DNA of 64,000 bases from Streblospio benedicti (GCA_019095985.1 CM032660.1:31700612-31764611); one strand, 5' to 3'; counted from the first letter of the stretch, positions 1 through 13,000 are shown. The notes: a model not told the origin generated them from the sequence alone. Numbers and translations are program-made.

Positions 1-1090
1 TACCTTCAGAAGTTTAGGGGCAAGAGCTGCATTAATTAATTCCTTCAGCAAACTGGTGTTCTTTTGTTCGGCAGCAAGCTGCTGTGCTGCCCGACGTAAC
101 AAGCGTCATGGTCAGTGGTCATCTGCAACCACCAGCACACAACCTTATTTGTCAAATTTGACAGTTAAAGTTTGTAAGCTACCCTCTAAGTAGTAAGTAC
201 AAAGTCCATCTATATAGACAGGCATGCCGGGTTTAATGTTGCATTCAGCAAGTGGTCTTCCTACCTTGTAAAGATAAGAGCTTCCCATATGGGAAATTCA
301 TTCTAACGAACACTCCCATTTGTAAATCATAGTGTTTCCCCAGTCAGAAGCTTAGTCCTCTAAAAAAGCTGCGAGTTCACGACTGGCAAATACAACTCGC
401 CCATTCGAAGTTCGAGTGAATTTACCATATGGGAAGCTCATAGTTTCGAGTTGGGAAAAAGTACGTGAATACCACAACAAATTAATGTCCATAAAACATG
501 AAGCCATGAACTATGAAAATCAATTCAAATCCCTGGAAATGGCGCTAATATATGGAGCGGCAGCGCTATAAATCTCGCAAAGGCTGCACTGGCTGCACTG
601 GCAGGTCAGATAAGTCCTTTTTTAAACTAAATTATTCCATTTATGACATGTATTTGAGAAAAAATGCTCATATACATAGAGACTTAATAGCTTTGTTATT
701 GATACAACAAGGTTTGGGATAGCAATAATAAGTATTTCCTAGTGAGAATACACCTCAAAATTCAGAGTTTCTTGATCGGTTTCTGTATAAGAATAAGGCA
801 TATCCCGCCACGTGCTCAATGTTTTTGGCACAGGTCTGCTCGCATTTTTAACGCGTTAGTGCACAAACACTGAAAAGGTCAATACATCATTATACAAAAG
901 AGTGTACGTTGCTTACTCTTGATATGATTCTTATCGGGAATGTGCCTGGGAACACATTCTGACACATATGTGGAGCTCGCCTCTGTGGTCAGTGTGGTCT
1001 AGATCACAGCACAAGTCATTGTACAGCATAGACAGTGCGTGTAACGAACCCACCTGTAAGATCCTGCAGCCTGCCATTGACAAAATAATT
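1..1090. other. Intergenic, no feature recognised
   Basis: I see no coding exon, RNA gene or clear repeat here. All frames are broken by frequent stops and no splice-bounded open segment resembles a known protein. The 5' exons of the ankyrin-repeat gene could lie upstream of the window or in unrecognised short exons in this half of the window. Confidence 0.5.
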
Positions 1091-1334
1091 TAGCCTATCA
1101 CAAGGCCTTTAAATGATCAGACATGAGGGCCTATTCTAAAAGCTTCACTATGATCCAAATGTAGCTAATTGTTTGGCTAATGTGACTTAACTAACTAATA
1201 GCACATGGCTTCTATTTTTAGAGCAGCAGTGCAGGTATTTTCCCATTTAGGCATGTGGTACATAAGTGTAGGTGTGGTATGTAATAACAGATATTAGGTC
1301 TTTTGAAAGACTAACTAACCATAATTGGATGATT

Positions 1335-1712
1335 GACATTAGAATACTCTCTCGCCAAGCCTATAGGGCTATATCACATAGCCTCTGCCGGGACTCGAAT
1401 CCTGGACCATTACCACTGTGGCACCTGTTCACCAAGCACTTAAGGCCGGCAGTTTTAGCCCACTGAATTTAGTCCACTTGGATATCCTGACACAACTAAA
1501 AGCTATGTCAATCCAACTGAGAGTGTTAATGATTGGTTGGATCTGTTGGAATGACAAAGCTTTTAGTTGTGTCAGGATGGCCGAGTGGGCGAATGCGCCT
1601 GCCTTAAGTGCTAGTTGAATAGGTGCCACAGTGGTAGTGGTCCTAGGTTCGAGTCCCGGTAGAGGCTATGTGATATAGCACTGTAGGCTTGGCGAGAGAG
1701 TCCTCTAATGTC
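1335..1712. mobile_element. Palindromic tRNA-Leu-derived foldback, copy 1
   Basis: Two copies of a tRNA-like sequence face away from each other. The left arm (about 1335-1491) reads as tRNA-like on the minus strand and the right arm (about 1561-1712) on the plus strand. Outer ends match as inverted GACATTAGA...TCTAATGTC. Both arms hold the box B-like GGTTCGAGTCC, or its complement with small changes. The arms are joined by a short spacer containing GAGTGTTAATGATTGG. Two further copies of the same design lie at 24522-25434 and 25869-26383. Confidence 0.75.
1571..1666 (+). repeat. tRNA-Leu-like segment inside foldback (not a functional tRNA)
   Basis: It begins GTCAGGATGGCCGAGTGG, the classic type II tRNA-Leu start with an A-box, and has a CTTAAGT anticodon-like loop (TAA), a long variable region and a perfect B-box GGTTCGAGTCC. 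The 3' acceptor half (AGAGGC) cannot pair with the 5' half (GTCAGGA). It is therefore a tRNA-derived repeat head, not a working tRNA gene. Confidence 0.65.
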
Positions 1713-2841
1713 GATACATACAATCAAGTCCATTAATTGCAAATATATACTATAATCTATATGTAGGCCTACATAATTGGATTGTTTACCAACTTCATCG
1801 GTGCTCGGACTTAACTATTATCTCTTATAAACAGTTGTTTTTGATTGGTACAAATTATTTCATTACATTTATAGCGGTTGTATCCTTTATTTACCTGTCT
1901 TTCTATCCACCAAACATAAATGAGACATAGCCGATTTATATCATTTTTCAGTTTTGCAAAAGCTGGGACTTGTTCATAGTGAAGTGAGTAAGTAACGATT
2001 GCTGCTTCCTTATAAGGTAGTAACGACATTTCCTGGTTGTGGTTGTTAACAAAAGTCGTGGTGAAGGCACCATGGCCATGCATGGCCCTCCAAATAATTT
2101 ACAAGTCGGGGTCACAGAATTTGCTACAACTTTAAGTTCCCAAGACAATACAGGTGAACCCCAGATTAAGACATTCGTCGCAATTAAAGAATTAAGAGAC
2201 AACCACTATTACAAGACCACCTCTACAATAAGACCATCTTTATAGTAAAAGAGGGTTTGCAAATAGCCTAGTGTCAACCCGTGTGGATATGTTATTAGGG
2301 AGTGTTCGTTATTTGCGCCAGGGGGTCGGAATATAATGGGGGGGGGGGGCGAAAAATGTTTTGACTATATAAGGGGGTCAAAAAAGTTTCAAGATACCAT
2401 AGGGGGGTCAAAAAATTTGAAGTTGATTTCATCTAAATATTACCCGCTATTTGACGCGAATTTGATGTAAGCCATATTTAATAATTCATAACAGTGCTTT
2501 ATATATTTTTTTATTAAATAAATTAGCACGGTGAAAAAAATATCAAATTTACAAATCAATCACGTTTATGAAAATGAATACTTTTGTTGCATTCAGAGGT
2601 TTAATATTTAGAAAATCTAACAACTGCTAAATTACAGCTATATTACATTATTATATCAGTTCTTCAATCAAAATATATCATCATCTAATACTATGCCAAG
2701 TTCTGTTTTTAGCAAAATTCAAAACAATGTTGACGAAACCATATTATTGATATGCTTTAGCATATATAACAGTTGTCTACGATGGATATGCACAATGTAT
2801 TATTTGAAATTGTTGCTAAAAACATTAATTAAAATATGTTA

Positions 2842-3716
2842 GGGATCGTTCACAAATTACGTCAGCTAGCAGGGGGGGGGGTCAGCGAAAGCTGACGAAA
2901 GCTGACAAGGGGGGGGTTCGCCACAGGCTGACGTCAGCTTTTATCCCAAAATAAGAAAATGATCCTTAAAAGGAAGCTACTACTGGGTTCTGGTAAAGAC
3001 AAGATCAAATATTTTTGTTCTCAGAACGATTTTTTTTACTTGACTTGCAGACGTTTTTCTCATGTATCATGAGCGTCAACAGTGCTACTGGCTGCTGAAT
3101 CTCAGTTAACGCGACCATGTAGGTCATGTAATGCAAGTTGGAGCAGGTTCGCGGGAATCTCTCTGCCTGCGTCGCTGTTGAGGTTGGACCTGTCAAGGTG
3201 GATGTGTAATACTACACATAATGTAATACTACACATCCACCGTGACAGGCCCAACCTCAACCGCAAAACAGGCACAGAGATTCCCGTGAACCTGCTCCAA
3301 CTTGCATTACATGACCTACATGGTCGCAATAACTGAGATTCAGCAGCCAGTAGCACTGTTGACGCTCATGGTACATGAGAAAAACGTCTGCAAGTCAAAT
3401 AAAAAAAATGGTTCTGAGAACAAAAATATTTGATCTTGTCTTTACCAGAACCCAGTAGTAGCTTCCTTTTAAGGATCATTTTCTTATTTTTTCATTCACT
3501 CTCTGCATGTTTCAATTTAAGTGCATCATGAGCACTGACAAATTGATAAAATAATCATATGAAAAAAATATACAAAAAAGCAATTTAAAATAATTATTCA
3601 GATGACCTGGACAAGCGAATAAAATGCTGACGTCAGCCGCGGGGGGGGGGGGAAATCCAAAAGCTGACGAAAGTCAAAATGGTCAAGGGGGGCTGACGTA
3701 ATTTGTGAACGATCCC
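2842..3716. mobile_element. Palindromic MITE, family A, TTA duplication (copy 1)
   Basis: Ends are GGGATCGTTCACAAATTACG and its complement CGTAATTTGTGAACGATCCC, flanked by TTA at 2839-2841 and 3717-3719. The element has G-rich subterminal tracts with repeated GCTGACGAAAGC-like words. Its core, about 2950-3485, is an almost perfect palindrome centred near 3220. It sits inside the element at 2298-5085, so it is younger. Relatives lie at 24566-25316 and probably 8700-8974. Confidence 0.75.
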
Positions 3717-4079
3717 TTATATAATGTTCTCACTCTCCAGGGTGTATTTATGAATGGACTACAGTGGCGATATATCGCATATTACACCGTCCAAATATGG
3801 GCAGTAGTAATGAGACTCCGCCCACTTTTACTGCAATATTAACAACTTGTCCAACGAAGAGCGCCGATTGGTCAAAAGAAGTGGTGTGATGTTTGCTATA
3901 ATCGAGTGGTTGCAATTTCCTTGTTTCTTCTAGTTTCGAAATGAATAAGGTGGCGTCTTAAAAAGCTCTTTCAACCAGTGTCTTTAAACATAATTTTCAA
4001 CAACTACTTTTGAAGTTATCATGAAATATATGATTCCAAGATGCGACGCCCGTATTAAGGAAGCTACCATTAGTACATT

Positions 4080-4605
4080 TCGGGGGGGGGCAGGTTGTTT
4101 GACTTTGGCTAAAACATTTATTTTCAATTTTGTGGTACAAACATTATTTAATTGTTTTACAACACAACTTTATTCTATTTCACTAGCAGTAAAATATCTA
4201 TTTTTTAAAGTTTCAGAAGTAAAATATGTATTTAAAAATACAACCTACCCTTCTCAGATGTTTTTGAATGATAACCCTTAAATCTAATATTTCACCTGTG
4301 CAGTCGTTTCCCACACTCAGTAAAATAAATTAGCAGTAGTGACGTTATCATACATTTTACCGAAGCAGTTGGCTTGCATTCATGAAAGCAGCTGGTCTTC
4401 ATGAAAACAGTTGGTTACTATATTACAAAATAGGGGTAGGTTGATTTTCTAAATACATATTTTACTTTTGAAAATAAACATTTTACTGCTAGTGAAATAG
4501 AATATAGTTGTGATGTAAAACAAAAAAAATAATGTGTGTCCGAACAAATTGAAAATGAATATTTTAGGTAAAGTCAAACAGCCTGTCCCCCTTAGAGGAG
4601 GATTG
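4080..4605. repeat. Foldback inverted repeat inside the Harbinger-like element
   Basis: The left arm at about 4080-4255 and right arm at about 4434-4605 are inverted copies, sharing TCTATTTCACTAGCAGTAAAA and the CATATTTTACTT-like blocks. The loop is about 170 bp. This could be a nested MITE or internal structure of the host element. Confidence 0.6.
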
Positions 4606-4730
4606 TTCATTTTTATGTTGCAAGTTGATTTGCATATACCGCACTTGTCGACAGTAAAATGCACAGTTTGAGTTTAAAGAATAAAATAAATATGTTTCTG
4701 ACATGATTTCGAGGGTGGAGTGTGAGAAAA

Positions 4731-4814
4731 GGATTATCATATTGGGTTGGGTGTGATATGAGAAATATCATATCTGTAGAGAACCACGAGTGAGCCCAAC
4801 CCAATATGATAACC
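4731..4814. repeat. Short hairpin
   Basis: GGATTATCATATTGGGTTGG at 4731 pairs with its near-perfect complement at 4795-4814, leaving a loop of about 43 bases. It lies near the right end of the surrounding transposon. I assign no function. Confidence 0.6.
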
Positions 4815-6237
4815 TTTAAGTATTGCATCTTAGAATCACTCTACACCCAGGATAATTTTGAATGTACTAAGTTTTCCGTAAACGAAACTTTACAAGTCTT
4901 ACAATTGGGAAGTGAAACTTTACATGTTGTACAATTGGGGGGTGGGGGTGGGGTGTCAGAAAACTTTCCATAGGTCCTGTATGGGGTCAAAACAGTTTTA
5001 TCAGCTCTGAAGGGGGGATCAAAAAAGTTCCTATGATGTGTCATGAAAATATTGCGACCCCCCGACTCAAATAATGAACACTGCCTTATATGATCAGCAA
5101 ACAAAAAGTTGACAATCTAAATGCCATCATATTTAAAATCAAGGAATCATCCAGTGTTCTTTGTATAAAACATTGCATGATTAATAATTATAAACTCTGT
5201 GTATTTAAAATAAAGGGCATGCACAACTTCATATAGGTTTTATTATTATGTACAACGCTCCATGTACACATGTAGACGATCACCATTGCACTAGCAATGA
5301 CTGCCTTAGCTATAGTCTTTCAAAAGACCTTATATCTAATAGTTTTTATTTCTATTATTACGTAAACCACTCGTGTCAACCATTTAAGTGCAAAGATAAA
5401 GAGCAAGTACAATTGTGACGGCTTCTAGCTCTAATAGATATAGGAATTCCACTGATATTAAATATGCAGCCTCAAACATCCTGCCCTGTTATAGCCTTTA
5501 AAACCAGAGTAATCACTAGCAACAGCTGCAGAAGCAGCAGAACATGTATGCATGGGTGATCAGGTATGGGGCAGCCAAGACACTGCAGCAGCATGCATGG
5601 GTGATCAGGTAAGGGTCAGCCAAGATATTAAGTATGTAATATTGATGTGTTTCTCAGTTACTTGTACATGTATGACTTTTTCTTTCTTTCTGAAGTTTCT
5701 TTTTAGCAAAATGGTTAACCTCCAAATAATAGTCCCCCACAAGTTACTACAGTACACCAATAAAAACAAATAAGGATGTCAGACTTAAACCTCCTACCTA
5801 CTTGTGTGAAAAAGAAAACTTAAAATCATTTGATAAAGTAAAACTATTTGAAAATGTTCATATCCAATCGCTTGCAAGCTATGTCTAATGGCTACATTAT
5901 TCATGATCAGATAACAATAAAGTATCAAATAAACAAAATATTACAAATCAGAACTTCATCAAACATTCTCCAATATATATAAACAGTACCACATGCTAAA
6001 GCTTCCCGTTACTAACTAGGGCTGGCTTATTTGTGAATTAATGAACCAGAACCACATTCCAAACAAACAGTACCACGTGCTTAAACGGGAAAATACCCAA
6101 CTACAGCTGGACTGCTGTTTCTAAAATAGAAGCCATGTGCTTTTAGTAGATGACGTCACTTTTGCAAAACTCTTTGCAAAATTGACGTCATACAGAGGCT
6201 TTCATGTCAGATCATTTAAAGGCCTTGAGATAGGCTA

Positions 6238-7107
6238 CCTTAGCTACTGTGCAATACCTTCGTGACATTGAATGCACTTATGACACTGTTTCTGGAGCAA
6301 TTAATTTTGTGATGGCTAGAATCAATACAAGAGGACGTAGAGGTACATATCATTCTCTACCTTGTACACATGTACAATCAAGGAAATGTCCTTTAGAATG
6401 GGGCTATCTAAAGGAACTGGCCAGATACCAGTATAGATACTTATAATATCCTTTTAAATGCAAAATAATCACATAACAAAAGAATAAAAAAAATAAAAAA
6501 AAAGACCCATATTGGAGGCAATTTTGTAAGACCTCTCACCCCCGGGGCCGCCAATATTAATGTTACAGAACCAGAGACCCTTTGAATGCAAAATCACATC
6601 GAGAATAAAAAAAGACACTGCAATTTTACTCACCATACATTTGCTGTAAAACCTATGGCATTGTGGGATTTGTATTCCTTAACAATCAGTGGACTGGACG
6701 AGTTATGGCCTGTAAAAATGAAATATAATCCCAAATGTAGAGGCAATAACACATAACCATGGGTATTAAACGAAAAGGTAAATTCTTTAACAATGATTCA
6801 TGTATAATCTTCATAATATTGACAGATTCAACCATCAGCACCTGCCAACATCAAACTCTCGTTTGCTGACTGGATATTACGTGTAATACAATGTGTGTAT
6901 ATAACTAATATTAGTGGGACCAGTGGCAGTGGCAGTGATGATATTGCTCTCAGTAAACCACCAAATCACATCGAGACAACCCAATAGTCTCTATGCACAT
7001 CTACCGCTCAGTGGAGGACGGACTGGTCTTTGCCTGGCCAGCATATTTTGTCACTCATGCTTGATCTGAGATGCTTGATCTTACACACAATATAATATTT
7101 TAGAAAT
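6238..7107. other. Non-coding interval, nothing recognised
   Basis: A 65-codon open stretch at 6249-6446 has no recognisable motif and no splice context, so I do not call it a gene. The rest is AT-rich sequence without clear repeats. Confidence 0.4.
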
Positions 7108-7308
7108 AACATATACTTCCAACAAATACAATCACTTCACTCTGATGCCCATAAACATCACTTTTTCACTAGAACAATAAGAATTTGGAACCTGTTACCT
7201 CCTCATATAGTAACAATGGATAAGTTAGACTCCTTCAAAAATGAAACAAAACTCTGGATCACCCCACTGAAATGGACGAAATTAAGAGAAACCTGGACAC
7301 TTGTTTAA
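7108..7308 (+). pseudogene. LINE (Jockey/CR1-type) ORF2 C-terminal remnant
   Basis: The frame reads ...HSDAHKHHFFTRTIRIWN then LLPPHIV, followed by LDSFKNETKLW. This is the conserved C-terminal tail of non-LTR retrotransposon reverse transcriptases (usual form: R-T-x-x-x-W-N-x-L-P, then L-x-x-F-K). It ends in a TAA at 7306. Upstream reverse transcriptase motifs are absent, so this is a 5'-truncated copy. A longer fragment of the same general type lies at 56457-57511 on the minus strand. Confidence 0.6.
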
Positions 7309-8264
7309 AATTCAAAAGCCTTGTTTTTAACTCACAGCAGATATCTTTTATCTTGTACATAATATTTTATCCTTGCACAGTATGGCACACAAAACAATAC
7401 ACGGCCGGTATGCATTCGGGCATTTTGGGTTTCATAATTGAAGATTGAAGATATTCCATATATAATATTCCATAATGTGCAGACGATGCCTCGGGATGTT
7501 GTGTCATGAAAACAATATCTTAAACGTTCACTTTAACTTATTAGTAATTTGCCAATTGACAATTTGATTACCAGTTAAAGATTTTTTTAAATAATTTTTA
7601 CCAAGACAATAGTAGATCTACAAATTTGTTTGGTATGCAAAAAGGGTATTATTATAGAAGTGGTCTCTTTATAGAGGCAGTCTTAACTGAAGGATCTAGG
7701 TAGAGCACTTCACACACATCCTGTGTATTTTTTTGTTTAAACCATTGTAGCACAGCTATTAATGAACAAACAATAGTGTTTGAAATGTCAAAATGAAGGT
7801 ACTTCTTACTTATATTTTCGTAAGATAAATACTACTTCTATTTTATGAATCGTTAAAATTACGCGATCTATTGTGCATTTTGTCATGAAATAATGTATTC
7901 AGACAATCCCGTACAGGTAGGTGGCGATAATATGCTATTTGAACGTGTTTATTTACGTTTATTCTTTCTAGAAATTTTCTTTTTTACACTTTGGCACCGG
8001 AAAACTATAATGTTCAAGGTAGTAATTTTATTTGGTACTTGTTTGGATGCTATATACTTTTTTTTTAAAAACCCACACAATGCATGTGACCAACGGGCCC
8101 TGCGTGAAGTGCTCTAGGTACTTTTTGTGTTGAAATTGCTGACGAGTGAGAAGAGTCCCTATCATAAATCTAAAATCATGCATGGGCTAGATTATAAAAT
8201 TGATTCCATTGTCTAAGTTTAGAAATCTGCATACGATTTCTATACGAATATTTTAAACGAATAC
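7309..8264. other. Non-coding interval
   Basis: No gene is supported. At about 7635-7690 there is a short piece (TATTATTATAGAAGTGGTC) resembling the inner end of the pogo/Tigger-type MITEs found elsewhere in the window. The remainder is AT-rich and unassigned. Confidence 0.4.
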
Positions 8265-8410
8265 AGTAGAAACTCTATTGAGACCTCTGGAAGGCTGTCA
8301 TCAGGGATCTCAATAGAGAGCTCTGGTCTAGAGAGGTTGTACTCTCTTTGTAAAGAGTTTGGAACTATGAAAGATCGTCTTACTATAGAGGTGTTCTCAA
8401 TAGAGCGGTA
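8265..8410. mobile_element. Pogo/Tigger-like MITE
   Basis: It starts TACAGTAGAAACTCTATTGA, the style of pogo-group inverted ends, and ends with the inverted form CTCAATAGAGCGGTAA near 8410. There is no coding capacity. Related pieces occur at 10979-11157 and 23219-23300. Confidence 0.5.
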
Positions 8411-8699
8411 ATCTTAATTAATAGAAGACTCCTGTATAGAAAGATGTATTCTCGCCAATTTCTGTGATGTTTTTTTTTTTATTCTCATGTTTACATCATT
8501 TCAATGTGGATATGAATTAGGGGTGTGAGATAACTAAAAATAATTTATTCAAATATGGCACCATATACACAAGAAATTTATTACTTTACACAACCTAATG
8601 AGGATCAAAAGTAACATCCACTATCAGTGAATTTACCTGCTGTTTATAGGAATGTTGTACACTCCATAGATAGGCCCACATGATGTAAGGAATTGGATT

Positions 8700-8974
8700 G
8701 TTGATCATTCACAAATGCAATCACATTTTTGGGCAGTAATAACCCGGGCGTAACAACACTATGCAAAAACCACTTGATACATTGCTAAGATGGAACCAAG
8801 AAAAATATCAATATTTTCATAGGATGAGAAACTCTGCTAATATTTATGTCATTTGAAAAATGATCATTCATGACATTATTTTTCACTGGAACCCCTACAA
8901 CATTAGTGACATAATTTTTCGCTGCCCCCGCCACCCACCCTCTGTCAGTGATGATGTAATTTGTGAACGATCCC
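8700..8974. mobile_element. Decayed family A MITE
   Basis: The right end TGTAATTTGTGAACGATCCC (ending 8974) is the family A terminus. The left end at about 8702 (GATCATTCACAAATGCAATC) is a diverged inverted partner. C-rich sequence lies near the right end, as in the other copies. No clean target duplication is visible. Confidence 0.55.
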
Positions 8975-9080
8975 TAATACACACGAAGAGCATGTACATA
9001 GATATGTTTGATGTGTTATGCATCATTATTTTGAGAAAGCGCTAAATAAATACAATCCTCAGATATCCAAAATTGAAATT

Positions 9081-9200
9081 GTGTGCTTCTGTGGCCGAGT
9101 GGATAGGGAGTTGGACTTGGGACCGAAAGGTTGTGAGTCGGATTCCTATTCGGGTTTGCCTGCTCCAGAAACTGGAACACCTGCAGAAGTTGACAAATAA
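9081..9200 (+). mobile_element. tRNA-derived SINE
   Basis: It holds a clear A-box (TGGCCGAGTGG at 9092-9102) and, about 50 bases later, a degraded B-box (GAGTCGGATTCC). A tRNA-unrelated stretch follows, ending in an AAATAAAT tail. The head resembles a Ser/Leu tRNA. It differs from the palindromic tRNA-Leu family: it is a single unit and not inverted. Confidence 0.6.
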
Positions 9201-9647
9201 ATCATTGTATGTAGTATTAGTAGTGAATGCTGAGCAAACTCATCCCTAACCAGTTGCATAGTGGTCTGTAATACCTACACGTGAAATAGGTATAGGTCAG
9301 ACAAGTGAACGCTAATGTTGATTGATAAGCACGTTTGCGCTATGGTTGCGATATGCTTTATGCTCCCCATGGAGTTGAGACATGAGAAAGATATACTGTG
9401 ACAACTGTCAAGAATGCCAATGATCTGGTGTGAATGCACTCATGTAATACTGCAGTGGGGAAGAAGATCAGGGATTTACATTTTCATTTGTGGGGATGGG
9501 GATGTAAGGTCCACAAACCCTTGTTGAAAAACTGTGTCTATACTGTGTATGCATGTTTTTTATTGCAACCTTGGCATGTGATGTCAGTCAGTGTACCCTA
9601 CCACACACTCACCTGCTTTTTGTTATTCTTTTATATTTCTATTTCAG

Positions 9648-10019
9648 ATTTTCAAAAAGCTGCAGCGTTCATTCATGAATTTCTCCTGAAATTAAATGAA
9701 GAAACTGAGTGTGCTGAACTTCGAGACACGCTGAATTTAGCGCTATTGCATATGCAGCGCTACTATAGGTTGCTGCGAATACGAAACAAGACAGATAATG
9801 GAACTGGCCTGTTTGCTAAATCTATGAGAGGACTGAGTCCAATGACCCCATTCAAAGATGCTCCAGATAAATTTGTTTGGAAATGGATGAATTTGGAAAA
9901 TAGTAAAGCTTTCGGAACTATGAACGGAGACAAAAATAAAGAAAACAAGCCACTGCCTAGTGTTATATATGCATCAAAAGAGGGCAACAATGACAGCATT
10001 ATAAAGATTATTGACGAAG
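9648..10019 (+). CDS. N-terminal helical segment of the ankyrin-repeat protein (exon)
   Basis: This exon opens after TTTCAG and closes at GAAG|GTATA. It encodes FQKAAAFIHEFLLKLNEET and continues with a Leu/Arg-rich helix-prone stretch (LALLHMQRYYRLLRIRNK) and a linker containing KFVWKWMNLEN. The last 20 residues (SVIYASKEGNNDSIIKIIDE) are the start of ankyrin repeat 1. I do not recognise the segment before the ankyrins as a named domain. An ATG at 9434 is in frame, but it lies in intron sequence upstream of a good acceptor, so I do not use it. Confidence 0.8.
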
Positions 10020-13000
10020 GTATATAATTTTGTAATTTGATATTGTATTCTGCTACCACAATTAGTATGAGTACCGGGGTATACCTTTGAAATGTCTATT
10101 TTTACATATACATTTTAATATAGTCTAATGAATTCATTGAGAAATAATTATTAAAATCTTTATTGCCGTATTTTAGATCCAGAGAGTATTAGTCAAGTGG
10201 ATGGTTTGGGAAGAACGGCTCTGATGTACGCTGTACATTTTGGCCATCTTGACACAGTGCAGACTCTGTTACACAACGGAATGGATGTTAATGCCACAGC
10301 AAATGGTACACACTCTTTGTGTTTTTTTGAACAAGTTAACTTAAAGATATTAATAAGCAAATGGTTTTACAGTCTTCATGCAATTTGGCTATACAAATAT
10401 ATGCAATTGTCAGATATACAATTATGTGATGTCATCTGTAGTTGTATAACCACATCTTTTCCCGCCATGTTTGTGGCCAATGTGTGCTGTAGCATGGTAG
10501 TGTTTCAGATGGTAGTACGGCAGTGCACCGAGCCTGTCACGACGGTCAACATGAGGCACTACGCATACTCATTGAATACAACGCAGACTTGATGATAGCA
10601 GACCACAATGGCAGATACCCGATTCATTGGGCATGTGCAACCAAAAATAGACAGTGTTTAGCAGTAAGTATTAATTTGTTTGAAAAAAACATAGCCATCA
10701 ATCAATTCCAAATGCTCTTTTTACTGTGGATTTTATATGAGCAGATATGCAGATTGCTCATTATCAATTACTCTGAGTCACCTTATTATTTAATTTATAT
10801 ATTTAATTAGTAGTTCTTTGTTGTTTTCTGCTTCGGTCAGATGTTGATGGAGCAAGGAATCAGTGTAACTTTGCGAGATAAGGAGGGAATGACGCCCAGT
10901 ATGTGGGCGTGCAGGATGGACCATATAGACCACTTTGAACTTCTAAGTCAGGTATTACTTTTATCAATGGCTCATTATTATAACAGAGCAACCTCCTATT
11001 AGGACCACTTCAATAATGAGACTGCTTATAATCAGACCATTTTTCATAGTCACGAAACATAATGAGACCTCTATGAAATCTCTAAAGAGACCACATCTAT
11101 TGAGACGACTTGAGCATAGTCCCCAGGGTGATTAAAGTAGAGAGGTTCTATTGTGTAATTAAAGTAAAAACAGCATGAATTTTCCATTCTATCATTCCGT
11201 GTAAAAATCACCGCCAATAACCCACTCTGATTGGTCAATCAGCGTGCTCAATTTTGCGATGGAAAACACGCTCCAGAGCGCGCGGAGACCACTACTACGG
11301 CGCTAGTCTAAACTCCTCACATTATCAATACAACCGCTGACGTCGCAAGGCGTGTTCCGTGTAGCGGAGAGCAGAAGTTTAGACTAGAGCCGTAGTAGTA
11401 GTCTCCGCGCGCTCTTTTTTGGCAAAATTGACTCGCAATGAGAATGTTATAATATGATTTATTTTAAAATAAAATGGATTTTAGTCATGATAGAATGGTG
11501 ATTGACCACTCGATTGTCGTGTCAATCGCAAAATTGAGCATGGTGACGTCTGATTTACGCTCACTTCGTTCGGGTAAATCAGACGTCAGCATGCTCAATT
11601 TTGCGATTGACACTCCAATCTCGTGGTCAATTCCTACAATTTTTACATATTTGCAATGGTAGTAAATATTATTGATTGATCATCATGGTGGAGTCGATGG
11701 GGGAGATACAGCTGGTCATGGTGTAAACTTTGAGCGAAATTGATTTTCTAGTAACTTCAGCTGATGCAATCAAAGTGTATCAGCCGATACACTGACACTT
11801 GTTCTGAGAGATCTAATAATGACCCAACCATCATGGCAGAGTCAAATGGTTAATAGGCCACAAAAGGAATTCAGAGAGCGAGAGCGAGAAATAGTAGTTT
11901 TGCATGATTACTGGATGCACCCTTTTATCATTCATAGTATAATCATAATGGAGGAAATCAGCCAAACCACTTTGAACGGGTGTGGCTCGGCAAATGTGTG
12001 GAAGTTGGCATTTTCACTTGCACGTGCCATAGATCAGAGATAAACTATTTTCCTTTGCTTGTATAGTGAAATTAGCTACAAATATTCATTTTGAATACGT
12101 TTTAAAAACAATTGAATATATTCAACTTCTTATGCACAGTGAGTGGCGCAAGTCTAATTTATTGATCGGTTTTTAGAATAGCGAACAGTTATTTTTTATT
12201 GACATGAATCCGTAAAGTCTGGTATTGCACAATAGCGGCCTATTATCACCCACTTTCCGCATACAGCTTCTGTGTTCTATGATTAGAAGACATGAAAAGA
12301 AATGAACAGAAATTCTGTTCATCTACTGGAGTGTACAAATCATATACAAAAACATTTTGCAGTTATGTTAAGTTGCAATCATATTAAGTTTGTGAGTGTA
12401 ATTGAAGGTGCCAAATCAGGAAGAAGAGGATGGGATCGAGCGTGACAACACTGGCAAAACGTGGCTGCACTGGGCGGCGAGGCGCACAGAGCCACTTGAA
12501 TGTCTCCAGGTAACACACTGATTGCTGTAGATGCATCTGGTGAAATAGTTATACTTTGTAGTCTGTCATGATCAAAATGCATTAGACATTTATGATGCAA
12601 CCATATTATAAGACTTTCATAATGCAACATATATACATGTATCTGAGTTTCAATGTTGAGAGAATTATATCTCCCCCGTTCTGGAGGAAGATTTCTAGCT
12701 TTGCTTCTGTCCCTTTTATCTGTATGTATGTCCGCCCGTCCGAAATAAACAGGCTCATAACTCAAATACTACTTGAGCTATTGCTTTGCAAATTCAATAT
12801 ATCTTGTTTGAGGAAAAAAGTATCCCTCTAAAAATTTTGTTTGTACTTTGGCCTACTTTTGACGAACTTATGAGCGTTACGTTATAAACCTTTTTGCCAC
12901 TGTACAGGGAGAGGTATTTGACCTATGGTCGCCAAACTTCATATTTAGCTTTATTGTACTACTCTCCAGAGTTGATTAGATTTTGGCATAATTTGGCCTA

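Larger units (their letters stand above)
2298..5085. mobile_element. Harbinger-like TIR element, TTA target duplication, non-autonomous
   Basis: The left end GGGAGTGTTCGTTATTTG and the right end CAAATAATGAACACTGCC are inverted partners, and the similarity continues into an adjacent G-run/C-run. Both ends are flanked by TTA (2295-2297 and 5086-5088), the 3-bp target duplication typical of PIF/Harbinger. About 875 bp in the middle (2842-3716) is a later insertion. No transposase frame is visible. A second inverted structure (about 4080-4605) lies inside. Confidence 0.65.
1091..6237. mobile_element. Old composite DNA transposon with long inverted ends
   Basis: The stretch 1091-1280 reappears inverted at about 6060-6237. 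Shared blocks include AGGCCTTTAAATGATC, CACATGGCTTCTATTTT and GGTATTTTCCC. A further inverted match, AGTCTTTCAAAAGACC-like, lies at about 1290-1312 and 5306-5345, so the right arm is itself interrupted. The inside is filled with younger elements: a tRNA-like foldback, a Harbinger-like element and a MITE. The arms are clearly diverged, so this is the oldest layer. No transposase frame remains. The exact ends and target duplication are not clear. Confidence 0.5.

Noticed and set aside
1571-1666. Candidate functional tRNA-Leu gene
   Set aside because: A-box and B-box are good but the two acceptor halves cannot pair, and the same unit recurs as part of palindromic repeats.
3082-3356. Pair of 84-codon open frames on opposite strands
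   Set aside because: They are mirror images of each other because the region is a palindrome; no protein motif.
9434-9647. ATG at 9434 as start of the ankyrin gene
   Set aside because: The frame is only by chance continuous with the exon; a strong TTTCAG acceptor lies at 9647 and the stretch before it looks like intron.
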